The notes beneath the pieces are model-generated. The model was not told where the DNA came from. It made no database searches and worked only from the letters and a program-made list of their open reading frames with translations. A DNA stretch of 56,489 bases from Okeania sp. SIO1I7. Its GTDB lineage: Bacteria; Cyanobacteriota; Cyanobacteriia; Cyanobacteriales; Microcoleaceae. Numbering within the stretch: the stretch's first letter is position 1; each line of letters opens with the position of its first letter. The position numbers and the translations under genes were made by a program. This document shows, piece by piece, positions 38,301 to 46,314 of this stretch. The stretch lies in contig JAAHGF010000029.1 of assembly GCA_010672585.1 (NCBI GenBank), positions 46,776-103,264 on the forward strand, written 5' to 3'.

Positions 38301-40236
38301 GAATACCCACAAAGTTACCAAAATAGCTATTAGCTCTGATGGACAACGATTATTAACTTTAGGGGTTGATGTCAATGCAGATAAAACTTCAGGTGTTGCG
38401 CCAAAACTATGGGATTTATCTGGGAAAAAAATTGCTGATTTTGGTTTTTATCAAAACAACCTTAACTTTTACTTTTGGGGTGCAGTTAGTTTTAGCCCTA
38501 ATAATAAAGAGATTGCCATAGCAATTTTGGGTGAAGGAGAAGTCAAATTTTATGATGCTCTATCAGGAAAACTTATTGCTCGAACAATAACAAATGTGGG
38601 CAGCGGTTATACTATAGACTATAGCCCAGACAGCAAGCTCATTATTTTGTCTGGAGTAACTGGAATGAAGTTACTATCAAGTAATGATTCTGGATTTGCT
38701 CCTATTGAATTACCATTTAACTATGCAGCAGAAACTCATAACATTCCGATAGAACTTGATTATAGTGCTGACGGTAAAAAGCTTGTTGTGATAAGTAAGC
38801 ATTATGATGATCGGCATAATTACATAGATGTTTGGGATTGGCAAAAAAAAGAAAAAAGAAGAATTGCTCTTAGTAAGAGTTATATAAAGAATGGAGAGAA
38901 GGAGATATGGATTCCTGATTTTGCTAGTGTAACTCCTGATGGTAAAAGCATAATTATTATTAACAACGAAGTCCTTAAAAAATTTGATTTAGAAGGGAAT
39001 TTAATTTCTCAATTAAGAACAAATTTGAATTCAGACGAAATAGCACTAGATGCTTGGGCTCAGGCCGGGTATATAGGAAATAAACATTATAGTTCTAGTT
39101 TTGATGGTAGTGTCGTCAGTACAATAGGGCTATCACTTTCTCCAGTTTATGGGTTAGCACGACCACTACGCTTATGGAATTTTTCGACGCAGCAAGTGAA
39201 GGAGTTTAATAGTAAATCTCTTTATACTGATCCACAACGGGTATTAGTTAGTCCAAATGGTAAATATTTTTGGAAAAGTTTATCAGGTGGAATTGGTCAA
39301 CTTTGGAATACTTATGGAAAATTACTCGATCCGTTGGATGTAAGTGCTAAATCCTCCTCAAATAAAAACAAAGTTTCAGCGTTAGCTATTTTATTAAATG
39401 GTGAGGTGAAAAAAAATCCGTTGGGTTATTGGCAGGTAGATATAGTTAGTGTCTTTGAAAATTCTACAGCAATGAAAGCAGGTTTAAGAAGTGGCGACAC
39501 AATTGTTGAAATAAACGGTCAAAAAATTCCAGGCGATCTAACTGAAATATACAATTTACTTAAAGGGGAAGCTGGTACTACTGTGAAAGTCAAAATTTTT
39601 AGTCCTGAAGAAGGAGATTTTAAGGAAAAGACAATTACTCGAGAGGAATTTATCCTTGATTTTAGCAGTTTTTCACTTTTGAGTGGAAATACAGCAAAAT
39701 TTAGCCCTGACAGTAAATATTTAGCAACATGGGGTGTAGGAAGTCAAAATTTATCCTTGAGAAATATCAAGACTAAGAAACTTGTTGAAATTAATAATCA
39801 AGGCGGAATTGTGGGTGTATTTTTCAGTCGTGATAATCAACTATTGGCAACAGTAGGTATAGATTATACAATCAAAATATGGGATTTTTCTGGAAAGCTA
39901 ATAAGCAATATTAAACTGGAACAAATTCCTGCAAATATGACTTTCAGTCCTGATAGCCAGCAAATTGCTATTTTAGGTCATCCCAATGAATTAAGTATCT
40001 GGAGTATTGACGGAAAACAAATTGCTAAATATACAGTTCCCGAATCAGACCAAACTAAAATAGTCTTTTCCCCCGATGGTAAATATATAGCAACTGGTCA
40101 AAGTAAAGTGTTTATTTGGCAGAATAAAAACTTAAACGAACTATTAGCAACAGGATGCGATTGGTTGCAAGAATATTTAACTACTCGCCCCGAAGAAAAA
40201 GAGAAATTAAAAGTGTGTCAAGAGGAAGTCAAATAG
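35347..40236 (+). CDS. CHAT protease-STAND NTPase-TM-WD40-PDZ giant protein, N-terminus truncated
   Basis: 1629 aa from TTG 35347. Domains: CHAT caspase-like protease (about 28-212) with catalytic His86 (FFAGHGKT) and Cys131 (FNSCDGLG); nSTAND-type NTPase (about 226-560) with Walker A GASGSGKSS (Lys273) and Walker B LLAIDQFEELY; helical linker; one membrane helix (about 667-690, GGLVMVSLFAVGAVW); WD40-like blades (about 770-1340); a PDZ domain (about 1345-1434: VSVFENSTAMKAGLRSGDTI, VEINGQKIPGD); then further WD40 blades to the end. STAND proteins with CHAT are conflict/suicide switches: the sensor opens the NTPase, which releases the protease. The usual N-terminal block of about 150 residues, whose end would be the 'NAEIALASPNFQRV' seen here at residues 5-18, is absent and is replaced by tnpB DNA. 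Expression is therefore doubtful. Confidence 0.82.
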   Translation: MLTFNAEIALASPNFQRVDTTKNLDKKDKVKILVILGDDAGTDADEQVIRELIPDAEICWLIEPQRSELDEPLWQKSWDILFFAGHGKTKDNGSIGTIQINGQDVLTISEIKNHLLQAVKSGLKLAIFNSCDGLGLAYQLAEGEDLHLPQIIVMRENLPVAIAPQFLEFFLKNYTQGLSLYSSLRESRQRLQISEEKFPCVSWLPVLCQNPAEIPPRWFELGGKIQTPYKGLSAFTENDTEIFFGRKVLTNSLLLKLARQNLVAVIGASGSGKSSLVAAGLIPQWLAQGTEILPRFLVKIRPGFPHPNPWENLAEELGKILPNLTTNNKFVGNLEANYGELAKCLTAIVQEKNGCQILLAIDQFEELYTLCSEEKRRSFLAGLVDAVREESWKIVLTLRADFLSQALDEDLGKIFDERDKLITPMNDEELREAIALPAEKFEVEFADELIKRMIQDYRQNSGHLPMLQFALEELWKRQKYGVISLASYEEIGGLTQVLGDYAEKIYGLLSQEEKEQARYIFTQLVQPISQEKSGEVSRIATRKIATFADIGKENWQLVIKFADERLVVTNKEKDVASVELIHEVLITAWSRLKNWIEQDWEFRRWQEKLRDNLSQWEKEKKDDFLLQGGLLKEAESWLEKAEQKIPEKEREYIDKSRKRRERERQKLISGLTGGLVMVSLFAVGAVWQWQRAERQSLINEVDSLSNLALNQFESGEGGISALMTAMDAGQKLKKLVKDDEKLGNYPTTRSFLALQTILNNIKEKNEFMSGNRGNNTVSRAIFTPDGKQIVSSSFRKVIIWNLAGEKVNEWEIPTEFFESYSSIITDLAISPNGKYIATLTKGAVNIWDFSGKNIAKIKPGAVNIWNFSRKNRAKTKPNASNNYLPYSIVKFTPDSQYLTLSSTNSNKIQFFTVSGHKVIDLIIDGDNSIVESLEFTPDSEEIAIGNNWGMVQFWSLKTLYDPLLGLESSLDLPKMDWEKTREFKVNTHKVTKIAISSDGQRLLTLGVDVNADKTSGVAPKLWDLSGKKIADFGFYQNNLNFYFWGAVSFSPNNKEIAIAILGEGEVKFYDALSGKLIARTITNVGSGYTIDYSPDSKLIILSGVTGMKLLSSNDSGFAPIELPFNYAAETHNIPIELDYSADGKKLVVISKHYDDRHNYIDVWDWQKKEKRRIALSKSYIKNGEKEIWIPDFASVTPDGKSIIIINNEVLKKFDLEGNLISQLRTNLNSDEIALDAWAQAGYIGNKHYSSSFDGSVVSTIGLSLSPVYGLARPLRLWNFSTQQVKEFNSKSLYTDPQRVLVSPNGKYFWKSLSGGIGQLWNTYGKLLDPLDVSAKSSSNKNKVSALAILLNGEVKKNPLGYWQVDIVSVFENSTAMKAGLRSGDTIVEINGQKIPGDLTEIYNLLKGEAGTTVKVKIFSPEEGDFKEKTITREEFILDFSSFSLLSGNTAKFSPDSKYLATWGVGSQNLSLRNIKTKKLVEINNQGGIVGVFFSRDNQLLATVGIDYTIKIWDFSGKLISNIKLEQIPANMTFSPDSQQIAILGHPNELSIWSIDGKQIAKYTVPESDQTKIVFSPDGKYIATGQSKVFIWQNKNLNELLATGCDWLQEYLTTRPEEKEKLKVCQEEVK

Positions 40237-40672
40237 TTAGAAAATCCATAGTTGATAATTAATTATTCAAACTTGCCCAAAAAATAAATGGAACCTCTAC
40301 CCAATAACTGGGCAGATATTCAGCCCGATAAAATATACCAAATAACCAACAGTCAGTTAGTATCTTTTAGCAAAGAGCAAATACAACTGGGGATAAAATA
40401 TGACCAAAATAACAAACATTTAAAAGCTATTGAAAAAGGAATAGTTCCCCCTCGCGGTAATATTGGACTTGTTGCTTCCGAAATAGAAGTTTTGACCTAA
40501 AATCAAAAGTAAAAGGAGGCGATCGCCAATTTCACGGAATAATTATAGATGAATTTTTACACTTTCCTGGTTTTATAACAGAACATTAATTATCAATTAA
40601 CTATGACTCAAATAGAATTAAAAAATAACCCTGTTTGGCAAGATTTAACAGAAGTAATAGAAAATTATATAC
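40237..40672 (+). other. Short coding-like stretches after the CHAT gene
   Basis: 40288-40500 reads as a 70-aa protein (MEPLPNNWADIQPDKIYQIT) with no family; 40517-40590 carries a frame GGDRQFHGIIIDEFLHFPGF ending in a stop; 40603-40716 is a 37-aa frame starting [20 protein letters not shown]. All three look like debris or small genes of the accessory island; none could be assigned. The first is the most gene-like. Confidence 0.4.
40288..40500 (+). CDS. Small hypothetical protein, 70 aa
   Basis: ATG 40288, 51 bp after the CHAT gene on the same strand. No recognised domain; central PDKIYQITNSQLVSFSKEQI and RGNIGLVASEIEVLT. Composition is soluble and mildly acidic. It may be a truncated or unassigned member of the conflict island; reality uncertain. 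Confidence 0.4.
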   Translation: MEPLPNNWADIQPDKIYQITNSQLVSFSKEQIQLGIKYDQNNKHLKAIEKGIVPPRGNIGLVASEIEVLT

Positions 40673-41296
40673 TTGAAATATTCTGTAATATTGACTCTAT
40701 TTTTATTGCTACTTAAGTCGAGCGATCGCCCCACAGAAAAAGAGAATGAGCAGCAAATTATCGCAGCCCATCGACAGGTTGCTCTGGAGTCTCAACTACG
40801 CAATGGTCAGATCACAATGAAAGATTTCATTCAAGGTTTGTTGCTTTCTGAGTCATTCCGGCGACTGATCTATGATGGTAACAGTAACTATCCTTGTGTT
40901 GAGCTTTGTATTCAAAGGGTTTTAGGACGCCCTGTCTATAACAATCAAGAGAAACTTGCCTGGTCTATTGTATTGGCAATAAAAGGACTTCAGGGTTTTG
41001 TCAATGACCTGTTAAACAGCGAAGAATATGATCAGCATTTTGGCTATAACTTTGTTCCCTACCAACGTTGCCGAATTTTACCTCAACGCACTCAGGGAGA
41101 GCTGCCTTTTGCTCGGATGGCTCGTTACGACAGCTATTACCTAAAGCAGTTATATCAAACAGGGCAACTAAGGAAATTTGATCCAGGTATGTTAGATAGT
41201 AGCGCTGATGTTTATCGCAAAGCTCTATTATTTGTGGGAATACTCTCTGTTGCAGTTTTATTAGTTACTCTGACTCTAGTACTTTCGCCCAAATAA
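40673..41296 (+). pseudogene. CpcL-like membrane-anchored phycobilisome linker, N-terminus missing
   Basis: From residue 24 ([20 protein letters not shown]) to about 155 the protein is a phycobilisome rod-core linker domain (CpcG/CpcL type): [60 protein letters not shown]-like ending. After a linker, residues 181-204 ([20 protein letters not shown]) form a C-terminal membrane helix, the hallmark of CpcL (CpcG2), which ties small rods to photosystem I. The first 55 or so family residues are absent; the frame begins with TTG 40673 and a non-homologous hydrophobic stretch ([16 protein letters not shown]). It is either a truncated relic or an unusual short linker with a new start. Confidence 0.75.
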
Positions 41297-41306
41297 TATC
41301 AATAAT

Positions 41307-41402
41307 CAGGACTTACGCAAAATACGATATTATACACCATCTGTAGGGGAAAAATGCCTTTTTCTCCTACTATATGTAGTGGTTATGCATAATTCCGGTA
41401 AG
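41307..41402. repeat. Family A element with degenerate right end
   Basis: CAGGACTTACGCAA at 41307-41320; the interior has TATTATACACCATCTGTAGGGG, found in inverted form in the 46217-46309 copy. The right end (TTATGCATAATTCCGG, about 41384) no longer matches well. Confidence 0.5.
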
Positions 41403-41529
41403 AAATGTAACATTGTGACAAACATCACAAAAACTTACATATCTACTTCACTCGATCTACAGCAAAAAATCACAGTTAGTTGTACTATTAATCACTACCA
41501 AATCAAGAAAAAGAGTGGATGATTGAAAT

Positions 41530-41745
41530 ATGGAATTCAAGGTTGATCTTATGCTTCAAATTAACTTACTTCCCGGTGCAATCAACGAAATTATGGCTTC
41601 TGCTGCCAAAAGTGGCTTTCTCACAAAATTAGACTGTTATGGCCTCATGGCTGCTGTATTAGACGATTCTCTAAGCACAGAAGATCGTTCTACTGTTAAG
41701 CGACTTTCATATTTTGTGCTCAGAGGATGGGTACAAGTAGAATAG
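41530..41745 (+). CDS. Conserved small cyanobacterial protein, 71 aa
   Basis: MEFKVDLMLQINLLPGAINE followed by IMASAAKSGFLTKLDCYGLM and AAVLDDSLSTEDRSTVKRLS. All-helical by appearance, no cysteine pair or signal; a CopG/ribbon-helix or small antitoxin-like protein is possible but I do not recognise it. The ATG at 41530 has GGATGATTGA just before it. Single gene between gaps. Confidence 0.6.
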   Translation: MEFKVDLMLQINLLPGAINEIMASAAKSGFLTKLDCYGLMAAVLDDSLSTEDRSTVKRLSYFVLRGWVQVE

Positions 41746-42215
41746 AGTTGGCGATCAATACTTTGTCTAAATTTTATGCCTCAAAAGGTTCATAGTTAAT
41801 AATTCTAATAAGAAAATTCTGATAGCTGATCGTCAATAAAGTTAACTTTGAAGAGGATCAGTTACACTAAATCCGGCGATCTATCTATAGAGTATCTTTA
41901 ATTACGAGGGTAAACCAGAGGGCACAAAGGTTATATGAGAATTGAAAAGTACCTTTTGCTTGGCAGATTTAGTATCAAGAGTATGGTATGGGAGTTGTAT
42001 TAGGATAACCGTAGAATTGGCGACATACAGAATTCCGCCCAGGTTTGGGAAAATTGACAAGATCCGTATATTTTTCTAACCTAATTAATGAGGGTTAAGA
42101 GCATTTATTTAAGTCTATTTAATATAAAACATCTCAATTTAGTTTGGGTTTTTAACTCATTTCTAGCCGCTTATTTTAACCTTTTTACCCTACATATCTA
42201 ATTTACCCTATATGT
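41746..42215. other. Intergenic 470 bp
   Basis: No gene supported. A short frame at 42018-42090 (GDIQNSAQVWEN, stop, QDPYIF) might be a decayed coding remnant but is too short to assign. Confidence 0.35.
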
Positions 42216-42644
42216 CTAAGTTTTAATTCTTCTTGAAAGTAATTGTTCTTCTAATGCAGCAATTCTATTATAAGCCGCCGTCAATTGAGCTGTTAGCCGT
42301 TGAATTTGAATCTCTGATGTTAATTCTCCATCCATATTTTGACTGCCTTGATTCATATAGTCATCATCTAATAGCACATCTTTGTGTTCTAATTCTAGAT
42401 CAAAACCGTTATATTTTTGTTTTAGCTCATTGACCTGTATCACATTAGAAGTAATTTCTGTAGATTGATGTTTATTTACCTCCTGTTTAATTATAAAGGT
42501 TGATACCTGGTCGTTCAGTTTTTCAATAATTGTGTGTATTGCTTCAATTTTTTTACTCAAAACAACAATTTGTTCTTGCAATAGTTCCATATATTTCTTC
42601 ACTACCCGAAAATTAAGTTTACATTCTTCAATCTTAATAAACAT
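42216..42644 (-). CDS. Hypothetical coiled-coil protein, 142 aa
   Basis: Two heptad-rich regions are visible: residues 15-50 (YMELLQEQIVVLSKKIEAIH, TIIEKLNDQVSTF) and 108-138 (EIQIQRLTAQLTAAYNRIAA, LEEQLLSRRIKT). Between them is an acidic, Asn-rich linker (ELEHKDVLLDDDYMNQGSQN). No enzymatic motif, signal peptide or membrane helix. It may be a structural or gas-vesicle-associated type of coiled-coil protein, but there is no supporting neighbour. Start could also be the internal Met18. Confidence 0.6.
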   Translation of the reverse strand: MFIKIEECKLNFRVVKKYMELLQEQIVVLSKKIEAIHTIIEKLNDQVSTFIIKQEVNKHQSTEITSNVIQVNELKQKYNGFDLELEHKDVLLDDDYMNQGSQNMDGELTSEIQIQRLTAQLTAAYNRIAALEEQLLSRRIKT

Positions 42645-43427
42645 TGAGTATAATTGGCTATTATTTCCAATTTCTTAACTTTATAATAAGAATTAATTTC
42701 TTAAAAAAAGATTAAATTCTGAGATGTTTAAAGAGATGTTAAAGTCAAAAGTCAAAAATAACTCTCTACAGGTGTAATATGAATTAGTTGTGTAAAGTTT
42801 GTTGTAAATAACTTTACTTTATTTAACAGTAATTTTTCAAGAAGTTTAGGAGGCAGAAGGGAAACTATACTCTATAAATAAATTTAGGCGCTTTTAAGCA
42901 TCTTTTTTTATTTGTAAAAAATTCAAAATCTAGATAGAAAGTATAGCAAATATTGAGTTGCTTAGGACATAGAGTAATGATAAATCGAATACGAGGAAAT
43001 TTTTTCCGCTGTTGCCTCTTTTGGTGCGCTACCAAGTTTGTCTGTCGCCGATGCGGGGTCGCACCGCTTTTCCCTGCTATATGAAACTATTAACCCGATT
43101 GCTTTTGTCAGAGAAAAATATACAAATCCCATCACTCTGAGAAATAATTGACTAAAAACTAAATTAATACTATAGAGATGGCAATACTTTGAGGGAAAAA
43201 CGATTTCGATTTACTTATTGCACAAAGAAGAAGGCTTTAGTTATCTAGGAGAGAAGGAAGGACTGAAAAATCTGGTGTTGTCTGAGTTTTAAGCTTTTGA
43301 TATCTCCTCGCCCTTTGCTTCAAATGCTATAAGTATATACTGTGCGATCGCTATATTTATCAAAATTTCTAACTTTTGACTTTTAGCTATTAAGGTATTC
43401 TTATAAGTAATTTTTCTATGTAAATCT
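42645..43427. other. Intergenic 783 bp upstream of lgt
   Basis: AT-rich, without a supported gene. 43030-43085 has GCCGATGCGGGGTCGCACCG, a GC-rich hairpin-like patch. 43270-43305 (GGTGTTGTCTGAGTTTTAAGCTTTTG) is the inverse of the sequence at 2615-2640, a dispersed repeat. HIP1 at 43347. Confidence 0.45.
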
Positions 43428-44312
43428 ATGACAGTAGAGATTCCCTTATTGCTTTTAGGCTTTCAATTTACTTCTCCAGGTCCAATTATTTTTGAATTGG
43501 GGCCTTTGGCAGTCCGTTGGTATGGACTTTTAATTGCCACAGCAGTATTAATTGGAGTTACTCTTTCCCAATATTTGGCTAAACGACGTCATGTTAACCC
43601 AGATTTATTAGGCGATCTAGTGGTTTGGTTGGTATTAGCTGCAATTCCTGGAGCAAGGTTGTATTATGTTCTGTTTGAGTGGGAGAAGTACCAACAAAAT
43701 CCCATAGATATGATTGCAATTTGGAAAGGAGGTATTGCAATTCATGGAGCAATTATTGGTGGAGCGATCGCTGCTTTAATTTTTGCCAGAATTAATAAAA
43801 TCTCTTTTTGGCAGTTGGCAGATTTAGTGGCTCCTTCTTTGATTTTGGGACAAGCTATCGGTCGGTGGGGTAATTTTTTCAATTCTGAGGCTTTTGGTAG
43901 TCCCACTGATTTACCTTGGAAGTTATATATTCCTGCAGAACGTCGTCCACCGGAATTAGTAAATTTTGATTATTTTCATCCCACCTTCTTATATGAGTCT
44001 CTATGGAATTTGATGGTATTTGGACTATTACTATTCCTATTTTTTAGAGATTTGCGTGGTAGATATCGACTTAAGGTAGGGACTTTATTTCTTGTTTATA
44101 TGGCAGCTTATAGTAGTGGGCGAATTTGGATTGAGGGATTACGGACTGATAGTTTGATGTTAGGGCCACTACGAATTGCCCAATTTGTGAGTTTAGCTGG
44201 AATTTTGTTGGGGTTGGCAGGTTTAGCTTGGCTATATTTGTTGAAGCTACCTTTACCTGATGTATGGCCTTCAGAGAATAGGTATAGGGAGGAAGAAACG
44301 CAGAGAGAGTGA
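43428..44312 (+). CDS. lgt: Prolipoprotein diacylglyceryl transferase
   Basis: 294 aa with seven membrane helices. The Lgt signature [13 protein letters not shown] is at 145-157; the catalytic-region His106 lies in [12 protein letters not shown]; other conserved parts are [28 protein letters not shown] and [16 protein letters not shown]. Lgt transfers diacylglycerol from phosphatidylglycerol to the lipobox Cys of prolipoproteins in the inner membrane; MntC in this window is one client. The C-terminal [17 protein letters not shown] tail borders a GAAGAAGG minisatellite. Confidence 0.96.
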   Translation: MTVEIPLLLLGFQFTSPGPIIFELGPLAVRWYGLLIATAVLIGVTLSQYLAKRRHVNPDLLGDLVVWLVLAAIPGARLYYVLFEWEKYQQNPIDMIAIWKGGIAIHGAIIGGAIAALIFARINKISFWQLADLVAPSLILGQAIGRWGNFFNSEAFGSPTDLPWKLYIPAERRPPELVNFDYFHPTFLYESLWNLMVFGLLLFLFFRDLRGRYRLKVGTLFLVYMAAYSSGRIWIEGLRTDSLMLGPLRIAQFVSLAGILLGLAGLAWLYLLKLPLPDVWPSENRYREEETQRE

Positions 44313-44860
44313 AATGCTGGTAATGATTAAGGCAGAAGGCAGAAGGAAGAAGGAAGAAGGAAGAAGGAAGAAGGAAGAAGGAAGAAGAAAAAATTGCATG
44401 GCGATAGTCTTTGACGCGCTACTTCGTGTCTTATTGCCCCAAAAAATTTTCAGCACCCCTGTTGACGGTGCAGGGCTAATTCTTTGTCATCAGAAAATAT
44501 TTACAACTCTATATTTTTGGTTAACTAATTCTAGCAAGATATACGAGATTTCAAAGGATACAATTTTTCTAAGCGTGACAATAAATTGACCCTGCGTTGA
44601 CGCTGAGATATTATACCAGTTTGATAAATGTTTGCGACGAATCTCTGTTACCTATTCCCTGTTCCCTATAACTAGAGTTTGTAGCATTCTTTTTTCACCC
44701 TTGGTATTAAACTCGCAAAAGATAAAGATAAAAAAAGCTCTAGACAAAAAGTCCAGAGCTATACCAGGGTGCATCTACCATTCCTTTTCTCTGAATATAG
44801 GTACTAACATCAGGAAAAATCACGAGTACTGAAGAAAATTTTTTGGCTAATACTAAATAA
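44313..44860. other. Intergenic 548 bp with GAAGAAGG array and a minus-strand terminator-like hairpin
   Basis: 44328-44390 is a GGCAGAAGGAAGAAGG array. 44736-44760 has the hairpin listed next. 44430-44680 shows no gene. The cobM promoter must lie within the last 100 bp. Confidence 0.55.
44731..44760 (-). terminator. Intrinsic terminator on the minus strand, no known gene upstream of it
   Basis: Read on the minus strand: AGCTCTGGAC, loop TTTTT, GTCTAGAGCT, then TTTTTTTAT. A nine-pair stem with one mismatch and a U-tract is a textbook terminator. No protein gene on the minus strand ends near it; the sequence before it (44761-44860) could encode a small RNA transcribed opposite to cobM. Confidence 0.6.
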
Positions 44861-45658
44861 ATGAATAATACAGAAAGTCTTGAAGCAGCAGTCTACATTG
44901 TAGGGGCAGGTCCAGGAGACCCGGATCTATTAACAGTGAAAGCTTATAATCTCTTGGCGAAAGCAGATGTGATTCTATATGCAGATTCTTTAGTACCCAA
45001 GCAAATGTTACGAGATGTACGTCCTGATGCTGAGGTGATTGGAACGGCAAATAAAACCCTAGAAGATATTTTGCCTTTAATGATAGACCGAGTGAGAAAA
45101 GGTTGTTCTGTAATACGTCTCCATTCTGGAGATCCAAGTTTGTATGGGGCAGTTTATGAGCAAATGCAGCTTTTGGTAGAGGCAGAAATTGATTTTGAAA
45201 TTGTGCCGGGAATTAGTGCATTTCAGGATGCAGCAGCTAAGTTAAAAGTGGAGTTGACTGTACCTGGGTTGGTGCAGACAATCATATTAACTAGGATTAG
45301 TGGAAAAGCTACAGGAGTTCCTCCTAGTGAAGAGTTGGGTAGTTTGGCTGCTCACGGGGCGAGTTTATGTTTGTATTTGAGCGCTCGTCATATTTGGGAA
45401 GCACAACAAAAGTTGATAGAACATTACTCGCCTCAAATACCTATTGCAATATGCTATCGTTTGGGATGGCCTGATGAACAGATTTGGGTTGTACCTTTAG
45501 AGAAAATGGCAATTGTTACTGAAGAGAAACAGTTAGTCAGAACAACCCTCTATGTGATTAGTCCAGCGTTGGAGAAAGTGGAAAAAGTAGGGCGTTCTGG
45601 TCTTTATAATCCTCAACATACTCATCTATTTCGAGGGAATAGGCAACAGGTTACTTGA
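44861..45658 (+). CDS. cobM: Precorrin-4 C11-methyltransferase (CobM/CbiF)
   Basis: 265 aa, an SAM-dependent tetrapyrrole methyltransferase. VYIVGAGPGDPDLLTVKAYN (N-terminal SAM loop, 12-31), VIRLHSGDPSLYGAVYEQMQ (about 86-105), FEIVPGISAFQDAAAKL and the LVRTTLYVISPAL C-terminus are the CobM/CbiF landmarks. It adds a methyl group at C11 of precorrin-4 or cobalt-precorrin-4 in cobalamin synthesis; cyanobacteria make pseudocobalamin. ATG 44861 is preceded by an AT-rich leader without a cobalamin-riboswitch consensus. No other cob gene is in the window. Confidence 0.95.
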   Translation: MNNTESLEAAVYIVGAGPGDPDLLTVKAYNLLAKADVILYADSLVPKQMLRDVRPDAEVIGTANKTLEDILPLMIDRVRKGCSVIRLHSGDPSLYGAVYEQMQLLVEAEIDFEIVPGISAFQDAAAKLKVELTVPGLVQTIILTRISGKATGVPPSEELGSLAAHGASLCLYLSARHIWEAQQKLIEHYSPQIPIAICYRLGWPDEQIWVVPLEKMAIVTEEKQLVRTTLYVISPALEKVEKVGRSGLYNPQHTHLFRGNRQQVT

Positions 45659-45931
45659 CAGATTCTAAACTTCAAGGTGCGGAGATTCTCCTGAAACCAA
45701 AATTCTTGGTTTGTGCTCCGAAAGTCTGAAATTTCAGAGTTAGTAAGGATTGTATTTCTTTTTTATGACTCAGATGTGGGTGAGATATATATGTGTATTG
45801 CTGATTTTACCGGGGTTGACCAGAGCAAATCAGCTTGGGGGAGTCCATGTATCCCGGCGCTGCAATTAATAGATAAAGCGCGGGATTTATCGCTCCCCCA
45901 GACCCCCTCATTTAGTTAAGTTTTCTTGCTG
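45659..45931. other. Short intergenic segment before the first orphan IS605-like element
   Basis: No gene. Contains imperfect palindromes such as AAATTCTTGGTTTGTGCTCCG and GGGGGAGTCCATG...CGCTCCCCC (45837-45900). Confidence 0.4.
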
Positions 45932-46197
45932 ATCTCAACGTTGGTTGAAGACCCGCGCTCTCCCGAAGGGGAGCGTCGTATGGGAAAACCAATCAATAAG
46001 AGCGGTTTTTACACATAGTATGCTATAGTAAACAAATCTAGGCTGCTGGGCTAGCAGTGTCAGTCTGTGGAGCGACCGTAAGACCAGAAAGAGGTTTGGC
46101 CTCGGAGGCAGGTGCGTTAGAAGCAGAAAGTCCTGAGCCGTGAGGTTTAGGAATCCCGCGTTGTCGCGCCATGCGCAACGTCGGGAGGATGTCAATT
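45932..46197 (+). mobile_element. TnpB-less IS200/IS605-like element retaining a guide-RNA-like right end (copy 1)
   Basis: The left end ATCTCAACGTTGGTTGAAGA contains a hairpin (GCGCTCTCCC/GGGGAGCG) enclosed by TTGGTT/AACCAA. The body holds GCTGCTGGGCTAGCAGTGTC, AGAGGTTTGGCCTCGGAGG, AGCAGAAAGTCCTGAGCC and TTTAGGAATCCCGCGTTG, ending in a hairpin CCCGCGTTG...CAACGTCGGG followed by GGAGGATGTCAA, the ending I know from 3' regions of cyanobacterial tnpB genes. No tnpB or tnpA coding sequence is present, so this would be a non-autonomous element or solo omegaRNA locus. A second copy is at 51146-51432. Confidence 0.65.
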
Positions 46198-46216
46198 GTT
46201 CTTTGTTATTATTTCT

Positions 46217-46309
46217 CAGGACTTACGCATAACCACCACTTATGCTAAGGGTTAACGGCCGCCCGCCCCTACAAATGGTGTATAATTTCGTATGCATGCG
46301 TAAGTCTTG
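46217..46309. repeat. Family A MITE-like element, 93 bp
   Basis: Ends CAGGACTTACGCA (46217-46229) and TGCGTAAGTCTTG (46297-46309), one mismatch. It abuts the 3' end of the TerB/Mo-nitro_C gene, whose stop codon lies at 46315. Confidence 0.8.
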
Positions 46310-46314
46310 TTTCT

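Noticed and set aside
44763-44860. Cobalamin riboswitch before cobM
   Set aside because: No GCCACTG B12-box or other consensus parts in the leader.
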